Assembly (NCBI GenBank): GCA_037178855.1
Contig: JASJZC010000005.1
Location: 5,208,001-5,272,000 of the forward strand
Direction: 5' to 3'
DNA length: 64,000 nt
DNA from: Oscheius sp. JU75
Taxonomy: Eukaryota > Nematoda > Chromadorea > Rhabditida > Rhabditidae
In this document: one piece after another, positions 49,468 to 60,444 of the stretch
Numbering within the stretch: the stretch's first letter is position 1
Layout of the letters: each line of letters begins with the position of its first letter
The notes under the pieces: model-generated
The model's database searches: none
The model's input: only the letters and a program-made list of their open reading frames with translations
Told to the model about the DNA's origin: nothing
Translations under genes and position numbers: made by a program

Positions 49468-50545
49468 TCAGTAGACTGGCTTGTAGGGCTTAGTAGTGAA
49501 AATGCAGGCTAGAGAACAGCTGATAGTTTTCATGGAAAAGTACGGCAGACATACTGGTATTGCCCCTGAAACAGAAATGACCAAATTGGCTTAAGGAATT
49601 TACAATTTAAGAATGCTGTGTTACCGTCCTCGACCCCCACTAGAAGCTGGTAGGCACAGCAGGCGGTTGGTACTAGACTACACAAGAAAGAAGCCGACAA
49701 CTAAAATGCTTTGTTACAAAACGTGTATCCCTTGCCTGAATAATTAGACTTTTCATGGCGGACCTGTGCATATATTTGGTTCTAAGACTAGTGGACGACT
49801 TCTTCAATATCAGATTGGAATGAACGATTATGAAGTTGATGCAGAAAATAGCAGCAACCATGGCCAGAATAATCGTAATGGCCCATGGAATTGTTCCAGG
49901 TCCGCCGAATGTGATAGCTCCTCCGTGGATTGTGGCGTTAGGATTCTTCTGAACTTTCATAATTGCAAAAGAGTATTTGCTTCACCGAAAGAATAATTTT
50001 TCGACTGCTATCAATGTCGAAGAAGCTGAAATAACAGCAGATGAAGCATCCTCCTCCCGCAAAGACGTACTGTATAAACGGCATGATCGCTGCTCCGATC
50101 CAGGGAAGGCGCACACCAATCAAAGTTAAGAGAATCCAGTATCTGTAGAACAGACCAACCGCCAGACTTCCATCTATTGCTCCGTGGAGCAGAATTGAAA
50201 TAGCCTGTATGACGGCTAACTAAATCTGGTAACGGACTAACAAAGAGTGTGGGAGTCGGTATCTTGAAGAGAGAAAAGGCAAAGCCATGGGGGGCAAAGT
50301 TCAATAACGGCTCGATTTCAATGGTCGGTTGGAATGGCAAAGCGAGAAACATGGTTTCCAGATAGGCTGATATCTGAATCTTCTCTTAACTCCTTCCCTT
50401 CGATTACTACCTGAATGTTCAACAGGATCCATTTGAACGTTTTCATATCCGCGGGGGACTTGTTGAGGATAAGAAAACATGTGAAATACCCTAGAAGGGT
50501 GGAAAAAATACAATCGCAGTAGTACCAAATGACATACGGGCTCAT
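49468..50545 (-). CDS. srh/str-like serpentine chemoreceptor
   Basis: Nematode 7TM receptor of the Str superfamily, nearest Srh by eye. From the ATG at 50543-50545: TM1 VIWYYCDCIFSTLLGYFTCF; then KSPADMKTFKWILLNIQ, the intracellular-loop signature of these receptors; TM2 ISAYLETMFLALPFQ; further TMs AISILLHGAIDGSLAVG, MPFIQYVFAGGGCFICC and IPWAITIILAMVAAIFCINF; and the C-terminal TTKPYKPVY, stop 49468-49470. One intron (49701-49735) has a GC donor. The N-terminus may be incomplete: the frame stays open upstream of the ATG, and a splice acceptor lies near 50598. Confidence 0.78.
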
Positions 50546-50829
50546 CGGAAGAAGTAGAGGGAACGAGTGTGCAGGTGCAAAAGCAACGAGGTTACTATAA
50601 TATGTCAGTGAGACTTTTGTGGTACTTTGTTCCCACTGTCGATTCGAACCCTGATGACTCGTTCGTACCTAATCCATCTGCAGAACTTCAGAGCAAAGGG
50701 TGACTACGTTCAGCATGACCTTCAACCTCAAAGAGTAACATAAAAAAGCAAATGAGTTTTCATTGGATTGGGTCAGTTCAGTTAATCCTCTTGGCCAACT
50801 TCCGTCCCGAAAGACTTTGTTCGGTAGTG

Positions 50830-51119
50830 ATGGCGGACGTGCAGATCCATTCCTTTAGTGCAGATGTACTCATCCAGCATCTGCTCACGATACTCAAAAC
50901 GCATGGTAAGTTCAAAAAGAAGTAGGTATCTGTACATTTTCAGAAGAGAGAATCAGCAGTTTGGAAGATTTGAACATGAGACTTGAACAAGAAGTGAGTC
51001 GTCTTCAGGTCGAGATCGAAAGACATAACGATGCTCGCAAAGACCTGCTCAACTACTGTCACACGATCGAGGCCAAGTTTCGGGAGAGCTCCAATCCAAT
51101 TAGGTTCCACAATATTTGA
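50830..51119 (+). CDS. Short coiled-coil protein
   Basis: Two exons separated by one 36-nt intron beginning at 50906. Starts MADVQIHSFSADVLIQHLLT; the second exon is strongly helical (ERISSLEDLNMRLEQEVSRL, EIERHNDARKDLLNY), giving a leucine-heptad coiled coil. It ends SNPIRFHNI, stop 51117-51119, about 83 residues. No family recognised; heptads suggest a subunit of a larger complex. It sits between two minus-strand genes. Confidence 0.65.
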
Positions 51120-51262
51120 ATCTCAGGTGTTGGTTACAACAAATTACCTCATGGACTGAAAAAGAAGGATGTCTGTATCATATCAGTTCTCAGTCTCATT
51201 GACTTATTCTCTATCCTCTAATTTTGTAAAAACACTCGGTTTTTATTGGATTAAGGCGTATT

Positions 51263-53373
51263 TTACCCGCATAGATTTACGTCCGTAAAGCCAGCGTTTG
51301 TCAGAGTTTGCAGATATGAACCGGCTTCTGTCGAACTCAATGTCACTGTGATTGTCTCCTTTTTGACTTGAAACTCTTGCTCTCTTCTTATCTGCAATAT
51401 GAAAAGATTTAAGATATTCCGCAAGTGCTTACTAGTAGAATGCTGCATTTAATCTTCGCTTTGTCGTCCGGAACACGGATTGTCAATGTTACTTGTCCGG
51501 CCTGATCCTCAGACGATGGCTCTTCGTCTTTTACCGTTTGGAAACTAGACGTATTTGGTTTGTCCTCGAACCCGTCTTTCATATCCCCAACCAACAGCAA
51601 ATGTGCGGCTATTCCGATATCATCTCCGTGATCTGAATAATCAGGGTAGAACAAAAAATGAACATTTACGAGTGAATCCTGCCAATCTCAGCTTCTCTTC
51701 TAAAGGTGAATCCACCCATCCTTTCATGATTCGGAACGATTGTCGTGTTTTCTCGTCTAACTGATCCCATTTCGGAGGAGCCGAGACGAGCTCAGGAAGT
51801 GTTGCACTTAATCGTTGACATTAGGCAAGTTAACAGTTTGTTTACATTCCAAGGTGGTCAGCCAACTTCTGATGACTTACTTTCAGCGTTTTCAGTTCGT
51901 TTCGGATCATTTTTGCAACGGAGAGAGTGTTCAGTTCAGGAAACTCTCCAAATATTCTCGCTCCTACAAACCATTTCAAATTGTTCTGAAAGTTCCTACT
52001 TTTTCTTGGAGAAGCGACAACGGGAGTTTGACTAAGAATGGCTCGCTTCTTCTGCTCCAACTCGATTTCTTTTTCCGGCGGAAAGTCGCCAAAAAGATCG
52101 AGCCATTCTTTCAGTTTTGTGAACATTTGTCTCCCAGGCTGATTCAGTTTTGACCAGGGGAGAGGCTGTCGAAGATTGACAGACATACGAGCATTGTCTC
52201 TATAAATGTCTTTGTAGCGTTAGTCTGAAAACAACGTACAGTCCGAGCTCGGCCGAGAGTCCTCTAATCGAGTTGGTTTCCTCTTTCAGTCTTTCAGTTA
52301 CTCGCACAGCAATATCTGCCGTGTCCAGAGCATTCTCTTGATATTCTGAAGAAAAAAATAGTGAAACTCCAAGAAACAACATACGCGGTACTTTCCCAAC
52401 CGATCTTTCTTCGAAAGGAACTTGTAGGTATTTCCACAGCTGTCTGGCTTGTCGTTTGCCACTCGTATTGAAGGAATCATACGTATTTGGCTGTTTCATC
52501 AAGTAATACACCCAGCTATACTTTCTGAAAAAGAATTTATAACCAGAGTTTCTGGAAAAATAGTCTACACATCGGCTCCTTTGGCATACTCGGCCACCGT
52601 CGCACCATACTTTTTCATCTCTTCTGATATTTGAGAGACCATCACGTACGAATCCACTGGTTGAATATCGTCGAACGCGTCTTCTGAACGTTTTTTTTAT
52701 ACTATCGAACATTTGATGGATATTTTTCTGCTCTCACCTGCCCAATTTCTGTCCTCCAAAATGGATTGAACTCTGTCTGTGACGGAGGTCTGCATCCATT
52801 TGTAAATAATCAGACACTGTTCTCGACCACTTTCCTGTAATCTCTCCCAGTCTCTCGGCGTTGTTAGCATCCTGGATAGCCACATTTGCTGTCTGAACAA
52901 TCATTTATCCAAGAAAAGTAGACGAAAGACTAACACATTGAGTTTGCGTGAAAGTTGCGACTGAGTGATTCCATAAGATTTCATGAATTCGTCCAGATTC
53001 TTCATCAGTTCAATAGAGTCGATGGCTCTCTTTTCACGGGAATTGAGAGCATTTTTAACCACAGAACCTGCCTGTGTAACTATTTGAGTGAAAGAAAAAC
53101 TTTACTTACGTTCAGGGCAGTATTTTGGCGGTCGAAGACTGGAACAACCACTCGAAGATTGTTTAAAGGATTCGATTCCACTGAAAACAACTTTTGTCAT
53201 TTTTCATGTTTTATTACGCGTGGCTGAAGATAGTACTTCATATACCCATCTGACTCACCTTCTAAATTGGGTAGCAGTCTTTTCTTTCGATGGGTTACTG
53301 GTCTTTCTGTCGAATTTGCACTATTAGCAAAAAGAGTGTTCAGAAGAGAGGCTCCATCAAATTCTTCGTCCAT
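51263..53373 (-). CDS. Protein with four degenerate CUT-like repeats, no visible homeodomain
   Basis: Starts MDEEFDGASLLNTLFANSAN (ATG 53371-53373). Joined exons show four units resembling the CUT DNA-binding domain (a helical first half with ITQSQ-like turn, then P-x-x-W/Y..L...G(R/K)......WL). (1) ELMKNLDEFMKSYGITQSQL, LSRMLTTPRDWERLQESGRE. (2) EEMKKYGATVAEYAKGADV, YYLMKQPNTYDSFNTSGKR. (3) RVTERLKEETNSIRGLSAEL, LRQPLPWSKLNQPGRQMFTK. (4) NELKTLKVSHQKLADHLG, PPKWDQLDEKTRQSFRIMKG. The C-terminal part (51263-51650) is a separate acidic then beta-rich region (VTLTIRVPDDKAKIKCSILL). No homeodomain was recognised. Probable nuclear DNA-binding protein; repeat identification is by eye. Some intron phases were chosen to keep the repeats in frame. 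Confidence 0.68.
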
Positions 53374-53692
53374 TCCAGCCGCCCGAATGCAAATCTACTC
53401 AGCACGGCAACGCGACCCAGTCCAATCGGCGGCACAATCGATATATGTGCGTGTGGAAAGCGCGAAAACAAATCATGAGAGCGGCGCCCAGAAACGGTCA
53501 CTCGCGGAAGTTTTTATTTGTGGATCAAAAGTTACATAGTTGGATTAGGAATAGGTGAAGGCAAACTCGAATAAACAACGTGTTATTGGAGCTCGCGAGA
53601 TCAAAGAAGGTCTTTTCAATACTTGAAAGTAATCCTGTGAAACGAACAAGTTTATTTACCAAATTAAAGCAAAACAATATCTACAATTCAAT
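53374..53692. other. Intergenic region between CUT-repeat gene and small HSP
   Basis: 319 bp between two minus-strand genes. No supported coding frame. It holds the 3' flank of the small HSP gene and the 5' region of the CUT-repeat gene. Confidence 0.35.
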
Positions 53693-54222
53693 TCAAGGAG
53701 ATGATTCGATGGGGACGATTCTGGAGGTGGGGGCGCCTTGCTTCGGCGCGTCGATTACTGAAACTAATTCGAATGCTATACGACTATGTGACCCACTGAG
53801 ATGTCCCTCCTTGGTCACAGTCGAATGAACGTTGTGAAGATCACACTCCTCTGGAAGAGTCCACTTGCGAACAAAACTTCTAAACCGAAGAGCGTTATAA
53901 ATTCCACTGTACTCACCTTTTGAGATACTGGTCATGGTCATGGATTTCGTGATTGCCTTCCACCGTGATTATGTGGCCGTCCAGAGAAACCTTGAGCTCC
54001 TCTGGTTTGAAGTGAGAGACGTCGAGATTCAAACCAAACCTGTTCTTGTCGTCCAGTACCTGAACTCTCCTACTTTTAGATCACCACCGATAGAACCTTG
54101 GTCATACTCGTGGCCATATTGACGTCATCACCAGCCTTCAGCCAGTAGGAAGCTTCTTTGTTTCGATCCGAGTACATCTGATCGAGATGTTGGAAGAAGG
54201 GAGAGAATGGAGAAAGAGCCAT
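53693..54222 (-). CDS. Small heat-shock protein (alpha-crystallin/HSP20 family)
   Basis: ATP-independent chaperone of the HSP20 family. Starts [20 protein letters not shown] (ATG 54220-54222). The alpha-crystallin domain is built from [58 protein letters not shown] and KEGHLIIDAPK (the last joined over a short intron). It ends with the conserved IPxE-like tail RIVPIESSP, stop 53693-53695. About 140 residues; three small introns. Upstream neighbour on the same strand is the glutamate transporter, 179 bp away. Confidence 0.9.
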
Positions 54223-54401
54223 TTTGCAGGATGTGTTTGTTTCCGACTGCCAATCAGCTATTTTTGTCGATGGAGACACGTGAGGCCTTGCAGAGGAGAG
54301 AGGGAACCCCATCTGGTAAACAGTGAGCAACTGGTCAACAAAAAACAAGAGAGAGTAGAGGACATTTTTATTGAAGAATCTTTTGGCCAAATCTATTTGT
54401 T

Positions 54402-56425
54402 CTAAACGTTAATGACATCGTGAGCGGCCAGAAGTCCTCGTCGTTCCTCTTCGACCGAAGGAACGAACGAGGCCCTCGACGGTTTGGGAGCAGGAGTCGA
54501 TTCAACCAGTTTGCCTTCCTCGAGTAATTGAAGTGGAATGGCTGGATGAGCGAGACCCGCGTGGCTGTGTATTGTGTTCTGGTTGCTGACCGAACTCATT
54601 GGGACAGCCGGCTCATTGTTTAGATTGTCTGAAAGAACTAATTTCCTAGATAGAGCCTCTCACGAATGTCTTCTCGAATCTGTCGGATAAGTTCATCGGC
54701 ATCGGCTTCTGCCAGGGAGTCCTTGCTCAAATGATGAATGATTCCAGCACCGAATCCATCGCCCATTACATTGACCGAAGTTCGGATGCGATCACTAACA
54801 ATTTTATGTTTTGGCACAACTCTGACCTACAGTAGCCAGTCGACAGTCAGAAGTAAGGAGACGTCCTTGGCGGGAAGACCTACTGTACTGAGTACGATTC
54901 CTATGGTGTCCAGTCCAGCAGGAACTGACCCCGAACCAATCGAGGCAACCGTAGTTGTAATACTAAAAGATTTTTAATGTTAGTTGCTGTTAAACCTGAT
55001 GGTGAGAAGATCCAGAAGAGTAAGTTTGACATTTTGTAGTTGAGCAATGAAAATAACAGCAACGGATTCGTAAAGAGCTGTTCCGTCCTGTTATTTAGAT
55101 TTTCAGGCAGAAATCAGAAACTCATACCATAGTAATAGTCGCCCCTAATGGTAGTACAAAACGTGTGACTCTTCTGTCAATCTTCAAATTCTCTTCCAAT
55201 GCTCGGAACGTGACTGGCAGTGTTGCACCACTGAAGCTTTGATTGTTTATTCTGAAACATTTCTGATTACCTCGAAGCTGTTCCAAAGGCGGTGGCCAGG
55301 GCTTGCAGCATTCCGGTCATATATGCAAACGGACTCTTTCTCGTCACGACGAAATACAGTAGTGGCAAAGTGAGGAGAGAGTGGATCATGAGACCGCAAA
55401 TGACGGTGACCACGTACATTGCCAGAGCTGAAAAGTGTTGCTGCCTGTGGCTCTCTTACCTTGAGCAGTCTCGGCCAGGTTGTCAATGTCGACAATGTTT
55501 TTGCAGACGAGGGAGAGGATTCCAATCGGGTAGCACCTGAATCTTACTATTTGAGTAGCCACATACTTACCACATAAGGGCAGAAATCCAGCGCATGATG
55601 ATTGCGTCAAGAACGATGAAGAAGTTGATCATAAGACGGGCTTGATCCCCAAGGATGCTCAAAATTATACCGAAACCACTGCAGAAGACTATCAGTCCTG
55701 AAACAATTGTTTTGGGAGTAGTTCTTAGAATTCTACCAAGAACATTCATTTCATTGGTATACTCCAAATGGGGCTTTTGAGGCAAATCCGTCGCATTGGT
55801 CCAAGTCTCATTGATGCGGATAACTCGAGGCGGACGAGGAAGGTAATAGGTTTGGACCTGTTGGAAGGTGGCTTGAACGATGTTTTCCGGGAACATGTTA
55901 CTAAAGTTTATGACTTATCCCCAAAACTTTCCACCTACCGAAGCTGATCGAGGAAGGTGTCCAACGTAGAAAGAGCTGTGTCTTCGAGTGTCCCTCTGCC
56001 AAGAGAATCTATGAGATCAGGGGAACCCGGATGGATGGACGAGACCAGAATGATTCCTGTCTGAAAGAATTCTTTTGTGGACGTGGGAAAGGTAAAGGAC
56101 TTACAAACGTGGACAGGAAGGTGGTGGTGAGATAGTAGCAGACTGTAATGATTCCGATCCGTCTGGCATCTTTTGCTCGAACTTGAGCCAGCGCCGAAAT
56201 AACTGAAGAGATGATGAGAGGCAGGATCATCATTTCAACGATTTGCATGAAGATTTCTCCCGGAAAGCCGATCAGACTGATGGTGTCATTGCTGGAGTAT
56301 CTTAGTCACACAAAGAGTGAAAGAATTTACCTGGGATTGAATGGTCTGATCACGAATCCGATGACAACCCCAAGAACCACGGATTCTATAGTCAGGACAA
56401 GCAAGAGGTCCTTTTTGAGTCCCAT
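54402..56425 (-). CDS. Excitatory amino-acid (glutamate) transporter, SLC1/EAAT family
   Basis: Na+-coupled glutamate transporter of the plasma membrane. The chosen ATG at 56423-56425 gives [20 protein letters not shown] (TM1); an in-frame ATG at 56539 exists upstream. Blocks in order: [20 protein letters not shown]; a large extracellular loop with N-glycosylation sites (INETWTNAT); [36 protein letters not shown] (HP1); [20 protein letters not shown] (TM7; canonical NMDGT reads TMDGT); and [19 protein letters not shown], keeping the Asp and Arg linked to acidic substrate binding. The cytoplasmic tail ends [10 protein letters not shown], stop 54402-54404. About twelve short introns. Confidence 0.91.
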
Positions 56426-56587
56426 TACGGGACCAGGCGCCTGTAATTTGCAGGTTTTTGTTCCAAAAGATTTAAAAAAAGTAATCACAAGATTTGGGAG
56501 AAATTTAATTAAAAACAAGAAACAATGAACAGTATCCAATCTGCCTAATTAGTTTCTAGTTACAAACTCTCTGAACAAACGATTTGT
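56426..56587. promoter_or_regulatory. Divergent intergenic region, glutamate transporter / Lys-rich membrane protein
   Basis: 162 bp between two divergent start codons. It must hold both promoters unless the transporter starts at the upstream ATG (56539), in which case only about 48 bp remain. Confidence 0.3.
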
Positions 56588-57160
56588 ATGGCTCATAACT
56601 ACGATATTGTCGGCGTGCCTCTACCTACCGAGCAGACATCTACGGAGCCTCCTTCTGTTCAACCTGCAGACACTTCATTGTCTACGGTACCGTACGAGAA
56701 CCTCGGGCCCGAATCCAGTTTGCCGTCGGACCCGCCGCCATCCCAGGAGCCATGCATCCCAAGAATCCCAGTAGCCCCCGCACCCCCTTCGAAGGTCTAC
56801 AAGGAGATGACGAAGGGTCGCAAAAAGAACAAGAAGAAGAAGAAACGACCACAGTCAAGTGAAAGGGATCAATCGAGAGGTGCTGAACGAAAGGACGAAT
56901 CGAAGAAGGTGCACTCGACTTCCGATCAAGAGAAGGGATTGAAGATGCAAGAGCCCAAAACGAGAGAAATGGGTTCAGAAGTGATCTGTGGATGCAAGAA
57001 GATCGTCTTCGTCGTCCTCACGTCAATCTGCAGCTGTGTTTCTTTACTCATCATCGCTGTCATCATCTTCTGTCTCGTTCAGGCCTACACCGCTGACGGT
57101 ATCTGGCCGAGTCTGGGAGCGGGTCTTCGACTGATCTTCAACAACACGACGAAGATATAG
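56588..57160 (+). CDS. Lys/Pro-rich single-pass membrane protein (intronless)
   Basis: 190-residue open frame with no intron, unusual in this window. N-terminal part Pro/Ser-rich (PPSVQPADTSLSTVPYENLG); then a strongly basic Lys-rich stretch (KGRKKNKKKKKRPQSSERD); then one TM segment near residues 138-165 (IVFVVLTSICSCVSLLIIAV); then a short tail ending GLRLIFNNTTKI, stop 57158-57160. No signal peptide; topology with a basic cytosolic N-terminus is expected. Family not recognised. Confidence 0.72.
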   Translation: MAHNYDIVGVPLPTEQTSTEPPSVQPADTSLSTVPYENLGPESSLPSDPPPSQEPCIPRIPVAPAPPSKVYKEMTKGRKKNKKKKKRPQSSERDQSRGAERKDESKKVHSTSDQEKGLKMQEPKTREMGSEVICGCKKIVFVVLTSICSCVSLLIIAVIIFCLVQAYTADGIWPSLGAGLRLIFNNTTKI

Positions 57161-57404
57161 AATGAGTAACGATATGAATAAAAAGACATAAACTGTTCTT
57201 GTTCTTGGGGAGAGGAGGATGTGGGTAGAAGGAAAGGACAGAAAGTAGTGTGGACAGTAGATGGGGTACAGATGATATGCAAAGCGGGCGGTAGGCTGAT
57301 CACATTTGAATGCGAACATGCGTAAGCGAGGACTTTGAGACTGACGGACGACGTCAATGAATCTTTTTATTCTTTAGTTTTCAACCAGTAACAGAAGATA
57401 CCCA

Positions 57405-58540
57405 TTAGATAAACTGACAGCATTCAGACAATAGTTCCGTGCACTCTGCTTCCGTCTCACCATTCTGCATTCGCTCGGTTGCCGTCTGGAATTTCTTCCG
57501 TTTTCGGGCTGTTATAAACTTAGCAAGTGCCTAAAAGACAAAGTTGAGAGAGAGCAAGTAAAAGAAGACATACTTTGTACATTTTTATTGTTCCGACAAC
57601 ATTTGCCATCCTTCCTGCCATAGTTATCATGACCATCAGGAATGGGTTCGGTTCAGTTATGGGCTCTCTATCACCATCTGTTGCGTTTGTTCTTATCCCT
57701 AAACAAATTCAGAATTTTACTGTAATCACAAAGTCTTACCAGCTTCGATAAACTTCCTTTCAACGGTAGCCTCTACAACATCCTTGTCCAATTGTGCTTT
57801 TATGAGAAGAAGAGTGGCTCCGGCTACGTTCAACAATAGCCCATAAGTGAATAGTTCCCAGCAACCTAGGAAAATAGTCAATTAGACAAGAGAAAAATTA
57901 CCTGGTTTCCTTCTGTTGGCCTTGAATACTATCCATTTCTCTTTCCATGGCATGTTCGCATATTGGCGACGACGTGCAGCACGTCGAGGCATCTCTGGCT
58001 CTACAATTCAGCTGAATGTCTGAAACGAGGACTGTAGGAAAAATAACAAGACTGACTGGAGAAGATACGATTCGAAACAGGGATGAGATGTGAATCAAAG
58101 TAGGCTTCTTATGAGATATCTCTCCCTCAATCACTCTAATGGCTCGTCGGATTACGGAGAAGGCTTCGTTCTTCAGTCGTTTTCTTCGCGGAACCTATCA
58201 AAACTTGAACAAAACTTCGCTTCCTGAGACGAGCTGAGTAACATTTGTCTGTAGCATTATACTTTTGAATCAAAAGGGTTCTTGCTACATGATTCAAATG
58301 ATGAGAGGCATTCTGCAACCTAAAGTTCTATTCGTCATGATGACATGGACTTGATTTATCCGACTGATCCGTCGGATAGAGGAACACCAGAATATATCCA
58401 CGTGGTTTCGGAAAGTCTTCATATAAAGGTAATTCATAGAAGATACAGCTGACCTGGAAACTGCCTGCGTGGAAGAACAAAGTTGCAAAAGGATCCTGAC
58501 AATAACAAGAACAACGCCACTGAACACGGTTATATCCGAT
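57405..58540 (-). CDS. Unrecognised protein, probably membrane-associated, N-terminus unresolved
   Basis: Joined exons give a continuous frame: YNRVQWRCSCYCQDPF..., FQVSCIFYELPLYEDFPKPR, ECLSSFESCSKNPFDSK, VPRRKRLKNEAFSVIRRAIR, MPRRAARRRQYANMPWKEKW, a hydrophobic segment LFTYGLLLNVAGATLLLIKA, a second weaker one FLMVMITMAGRMANVVGTIK, and the C-terminus AKFITARKRKKFQTATERMQ...CCQFI (stop 57405-57407). No family was recognised. The 3' half (57405-57992) is better supported than the 5' half, where no clean start codon could be linked. It could instead start at the ATG at 57992. Confidence 0.5.
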
Positions 58541-58864
58541 CTGAACCGATTAGTCACCTGTTATAAACATAGACCTATCACAATGTCACTTACTGTTTGC
58601 AATTTTCACGGTTCTATTTCGCTCTCATTCAATAAACTTCTACTTTGTTCATATTTACCTTGCCTCTATTTGATCATGGAATAATCTCTCACACAGGTTT
58701 CTCGGTCAAGTTCGGTTTTTACTAGACAGCCAGCTGGTTCATTGTGACTTCGGGCGTCATAATCCACCCACGTCTTTGCTTGAGATAAGACTCGATTTTT
58801 AACCGAGTCTTTACTTTTATCAATCGGACGTGTTCGTGGTCACCGACTGAACTTTTCAGTAAAA
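58541..58864. other. Intergenic, upstream of acid phosphatase
   Basis: 324 bp with no supported gene. It may include a missing first exon of the minus-strand gene ending at 57405, and the promoter of the phosphatase. Confidence 0.3.
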
Positions 58865-60444
58865 ATGATCATCCTTCCTTTTCTGCTTTTTGCAGCATCT
58901 GTAGTTGCTGGAAGAGATCTCAAATTTGTTCAAGCCATTTGGAGGTAGGCTGTCTTGCATGCAAGCTCTTACTTCCTAACAATAAGACATGGTGACCGAG
59001 CTCCAACGGGACTCCCATACCCGAATGATCTCTACCAGGAAAACTCATGGCCACGAGGATGGGGACAATTGACCTCAGTTTGTGATTTAGACTTAATTGA
59101 AAGACAGTTCTGGTCAGATTGGAATGGAGCAGCATAATGAGCTTGGTCAGTTCTTCCGTCGGCGTTACACGGATTTCATTAACACTTCCTACGTTCCGAG
59201 TCAGGTAGGTTTCGGGTTCCAGAAATAGCCTTGTTACGCAAAATGACCTTATCTAAAGCCTGCTGCAGATAGTTCTGGTCTTTTGGTAAATTTCAGGGAA
59301 AAAGAGCAGTCTTTGACGCTTTTTGACGAACGGGTTCAGGCTTACATGAGATCTTCGGATACGGACAGAGCATTGGCCTCTGCCCAAGCCTTTCTCTCGG
59401 GGATGTATCCGGCTACCGGGTACTTTCAATGGTCTCAAGGGAATGCCTGGCAGCCTATTCCTGTTCACGGAGCTACTGCGGGTGAGAACGACTGGGTAGT
59501 TTGTGCAGTTTTTCGAGCAAAGTCTGTGTTTAGTTGTGCAAGTGCACATCAGTCAAGTGTCCGAACTACGAACTGATTTACAATGCCGATGAGTCGAGAG
59601 ACTCGCAGACATACACGGAGAAATACAAAGACTACTTTGCCATGCTGGCTCAACAGAACACGACTGGAAACACAAACTTCAGTTATTCGGATGTCAATGG
59701 AATGTATGACATAACAAGGGAACTTCTTCACAATCTCACAGATCTGCAACCCACTTGGATCAATCAGTCTTTCCCACAGTACGACAGAAAGTGAGACTGT
59801 TCCGTGATTTAGAAAAGTGTGTTCTAGAACAACATTGGAAATATCGGCAGAACTGCGATATATTCGCTATTTCAATCAGTTTGGAACCCAGCAAAAGTCG
59901 CAGTACTTCGGCAGCTACCTTCTAAACAATTTTATTACGAATGCGCAAACAGTGGCAGCTGGTCAGCAACAAAATCCAGATAAAATGCTTTGGTATTCTT
60001 CGGTTTGCTTGTCGGATTTCGTACCAGATTTCGGCTTCAGCACGACACAGTTCTTTCCTCCTTGATGTACACGATGAATCTCGGAAATGGAGAAATGCCA
60101 CCATACGCAGCCTGTTTCTTCATGGAAGTGTACAATAACAACGGAGTCTACGAAACGGAATTCTACTACAGAAACAGCTCAGAAGTGGCTCCTTTCCGAT
60201 TAACCATTCCTGGTTGTACACTCCCGTGTCCTGTTGACCAGTTAGCTCAGATTTATAAGGGCGTGGTTCAAAAGACCACAGACGACGCTCTGAAGGTACA
60301 GTTTCTCATTTAATTTGATCGTTTAATATTCAGAACTGCGGAGCTCAAGTACAACAGCAGTGTTCCTCGCAAAACAACGGAGCCGGTAGAATACGAGTGA
60401 TCCTTATCATGTTGTTATCTCTTTTTTTATACTTGGGTGTGTGA
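58865..60444 (+). CDS. Secreted or membrane-anchored histidine acid phosphatase
   Basis: Histidine-phosphatase of the prostatic/lysosomal acid phosphatase group. Signal peptide [16 protein letters not shown], then LKFVQAIW and the catalytic RHGDRAPTG, joined over a 42-nt intron. Next: [67 protein letters not shown], and the second catalytic motif [15 protein letters not shown]. It ends in a Cys-rich stretch and a hydrophobic C-terminus ([15 protein letters not shown]), suiting a TM or GPI-anchor signal; stop 60442-60444. Acts at acidic pH on phosphomonoesters outside the cytosol; nematodes have many paralogues. Confidence 0.9.

Noticed and set aside
50598-50720. tRNA B-box-like GGTTCGAATC on the minus strand (near 50650)
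   Set aside because: No matching A box, anticodon arm or acceptor stem could be folded around it.
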